From Thalassotalea marina (GTDB lineage Bacteria > Pseudomonadota > Gammaproteobacteria > Enterobacterales > Alteromonadaceae), in contig NZ_BNCK01000006.1 in the NCBI RefSeq assembly GCF_014656435.1, forward strand, positions 126,001 to 190,000: a stretch of DNA of 64,000 nucleotides, read 5' to 3'. The position numbers were made by a program, and so were the translations under genes. Shown one piece after another: positions 62,414 through 64,000 of this stretch. Position 1 is the first letter of the stretch; each line of letters begins with the position of its first letter. Under the pieces are notes generated by a model, which ran no database searches, had not been told where the DNA came from, and worked only from the letters and a program-made list of their open reading frames with translations.

Positions 62414-62824
62414 TTATAAATTTAAGGTTTTGATTTCGTTTTTGGTTTGTTGCTCAAGCTCTTCAAGCGTTTTGCCATGTGGTGCAGGTTGACCTGTTTC
62501 AGGATCAATTTGTACAAAAACGATATCATCTGCTTGGCAGATGGTTTTTTTGGTGATTTTATTGCGAACAAGACAAGAAACGGTGATCGATGTTCGACCC
62601 ACTTTGGTTGTCTCCAAACCAAACTCAACCACATCACCTTGCATTGCTGGTGCTTCAAATGAAATTTCACCAATATGCTTAGTGACTAAGTAGTTTGTTT
62701 CAAGCTGACAAATGGCGTAAATTGCCGCTTCTTCGTCAATCCATTGTAACGCTCTGCCACCAAATAAGGATAAACCGTAATTCAAATCACTTGGCATCAC
62801 CAGGCGTCTTGATAAAAATCGCAT
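62414..62824 (-). CDS. Acyl-CoA thioesterase, hotdog fold (YciA-like)
   Basis: A 136-residue hotdog-fold thioesterase. The pattern LNYGLSLFGGRALQWIDEEAA with the catalytic Asp, and GDVVEFGLETTKVGRTSITV, are characteristic of YciA-type acyl-CoA thioesterases. It hydrolyses acyl-CoAs in the cytoplasm; chain preference is unknown. It is a single gene. Confidence 0.88.
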   Translation of the reverse strand: MRFLSRRLVMPSDLNYGLSLFGGRALQWIDEEAAIYAICQLETNYLVTKHIGEISFEAPAMQGDVVEFGLETTKVGRTSITVSCLVRNKITKKTICQADDIVFVQIDPETGQPAPHGKTLEELEQQTKNEIKTLNL

Positions 62825-62935
62825 ATATATACCCGTTTAAAAAATATCGACGCATTATACCTGATAGCAATGAAAATAAGAATTTATCTCACTTAGCTAC
62901 AATAGATGTTCACTACATAGATTAACCTTGTTGAT

Positions 62936-64000
62936 TTATTCACTTTGGCTTTGCCATGTCTTTTGTAAATCTATATAGGCATCTAAGTTTGCAACTTGTT
63001 GTTCGGTCGCCAGCACAATCGCTTTGTTTAACACTAGCATTGCTTTATCTTGCTGGTTAAGCTTTTTCATTAATTTAGCTGTTGCTAATTTTGCTTCCGC
63101 TGAATATGGCCAATCTTGTTGCCATCGGTTGGCAACCTGCAACGCTTGTTCTAATTTACCGGCACGCTCTAAACGAACACTCGTATGCCTAAGGTTGTTA
63201 ACGCTATTCCAACGATCGCCTCTGGGTAATACTGTAAAACCAACTTGCTCACTTAATGTTTGATAAAATGCATCTATATTAGCCAAGGTATTTCCTGGTT
63301 GAGCTTCTAAATGTCGGTACTTGGGCGCCCATAAAGATTCAGGGTATTGCAACTCAAACACATTCATTAACGTTTTAAGCAGTGCATCGTAATGGCGTTC
63401 ATTTTCAATACTAGCGACTTCTAACTGAAAGCCCGCTTTGGCTAAATCAGCTTTATACTGCTTAATTCGTTGATGGTTTTTAGCCGACAATTGATTTTTT
63501 TCAAGGTCATCATCAGCATCTGCTAAATATATTAGTGATTTATGTTTTATATTGTTCTTTTGCGGGAGGCTTGCAAGCTGTTCAATAATATCTACGTTTT
63601 TATCAAAGCCCATACCTATCATGTCACTCGACGCCAAAAATACATAATCACTAAAAAGATCACTGTCGTTTAACAAACTATAAAGTGGGTAAATTGAGCT
63701 ACCTGAAACACCAATGATCATTCGCTTGTCGTTTGCTCGGTATTGCTGGGTTAAGTAGGGCAATAATTCTTGTTTCATAAACTGATTAAACAATTCAGGT
63801 TTACCGTATCGATCGATTACTTCCCTGCTTGTCCACATACCATTTGTGTTTATTTCAGGATAATGGCCGCTGTAATTTAAGCTGATCACAATGGATTCTG
63901 GCATGCGTTCAAAACGAGAATAGAATTCAACAAGTCCTGTTACCGCATGAAAAAACTGATTGCCATGCGCACCATTAATAAAAATAACAGGGTAAGTATG
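62936..64000 (-). CDS. Putative esterase (alpha/beta-hydrolase, esterase D-like), partial
   Basis: The gene runs off the right end of the window: the reading frame is open through base 64000, so the N-terminus is missing. The visible 354 residues start HTYPVIFINGAHGNQFFHAV, typical of the putative-esterase family (PF00756). The nucleophile elbow is GVSGSS, with the acid and His expected in ADADDD and ERHYDALL. The C-terminal about 80 residues form a helical repeat region, possibly TPR-like. The substrate is unknown, perhaps a siderophore or other ester. Confidence 0.8.
   Translation of the reverse strand, partial: HTYPVIFINGAHGNQFFHAVTGLVEFYSRFERMPESIVISLNYSGHYPEINTNGMWTSREVIDRYGKPELFNQFMKQELLPYLTQQYRANDKRMIIGVSGSSIYPLYSLLNDSDLFSDYVFLASSDMIGMGFDKNVDIIEQLASLPQKNNIKHKSLIYLADADDDLEKNQLSAKNHQRIKQYKADLAKAGFQLEVASIENERHYDALLKTLMNVFELQYPESLWAPKYRHLEAQPGNTLANIDAFYQTLSEQVGFTVLPRGDRWNSVNNLRHTSVRLERAGKLEQALQVANRWQQDWPYSAEAKLATAKLMKKLNQQDKAMLVLNKAIVLATEQQVANLDAYIDLQKTWQSQSE

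Noticed and set aside
1-64000. Insertion sequences, prophage, integrase or transposase genes
   Set aside because: No coding region with such motifs was seen; gene order and base use look like ordinary chromosome.
1-64000. tRNA or rRNA genes
   Set aside because: No cloverleaf-like sequence with a T-loop GTTCRA and CCA end or rRNA-like stretch was recognised by eye; a tRNA search program would be decisive.

Overview
The window reads as chromosomal DNA of a marine gammaproteobacterium of the order Alteromonadales, most likely a Colwelliaceae (Colwellia/Thalassotalea-like) bacterium. The reasons are AT-rich base composition, gammaproteobacterial housekeeping genes (cmoA-cmoB, dusC, nagZ beside a psrA-like regulator, dapE, ibpA-type hsp20), and a sensory, lipid and peptidase content typical of marine Alteromonadales (PEP-CTERM protein, M2 dipeptidase, S41 peptidase, several GGDEF proteins). 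The genus is inference. No rRNA, tRNA, insertion sequence, prophage or CRISPR array was recognised.

Layout. 0.2-5.7 kb: a triple-periplasmic-domain diguanylate cyclase, the cmoAB wobble-uridine pair and an orphan solute-binding-like protein. 5.8-9.1 kb: a LytS/LytTR two-component pair divergent from a secreted serine hydrolase. 9.2-12.8 kb: a dGTPase and an S41 peptidase, convergent. 12.9-19.8 kb: a compact minus-strand operon mipA - RND adaptor - RND pump - response regulator - histidine kinase. 20.1-26.8 kb: patatin-like lipase, VOC protein, Ser/Thr kinase, DASS transporter, nagZ and a PsrA-like TetR regulator with a clear operator. 26.8-27.4 kb is a gene-free stretch with two plus-strand terminators. 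27.4-34.0 kb: M2 peptidase, hybrid kinase, sigma54-type promoter plus PEP-CTERM protein, PAS-GGDEF and REC-CheC/CheX proteins. 34.2-39.9 kb: exported thiol peroxidase, small heat-shock protein under a sigma32 promoter and a ROSE-like RNA thermometer, hydrolase, two SDRs, AhpD-like protein, alkyltransferase-like protein, acetyltransferase. 39.9-46 kb: a Cys-rich repeat protein resembling HvfA/bufferin precursor peptides, dusC, and a series of small exported or membrane proteins. 46-51.9 kb: GntR-controlled ABC transporter, PAP2-glycosyltransferase pair, CPBP protein, dapE. 52-64 kb: exported aspartyl protease, two-component pair, OlsF-like bifunctional acyltransferase, PPK2, serine hydrolase, molybdopterin oxidoreductase, iron alcohol dehydrogenase with divergent LysR, thioesterase, and an esterase that runs off the right end.

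The strongest leads are: (i) the orphan Cys-repeat peptide at 39.9-40.3 kb, which has no modifying enzymes nearby; (ii) the heat-shock promoter/thermometer of hsp20; (iii) the sigma54-type promoter of the PEP-CTERM gene; (iv) the PsrA box; (v) 11-bp-phased repeats upstream of the RND operon; (vi) a hairpin covering the ribosome binding site of a TTG-started response regulator; (vii) plus-strand terminators without genes, which suggest small RNAs.
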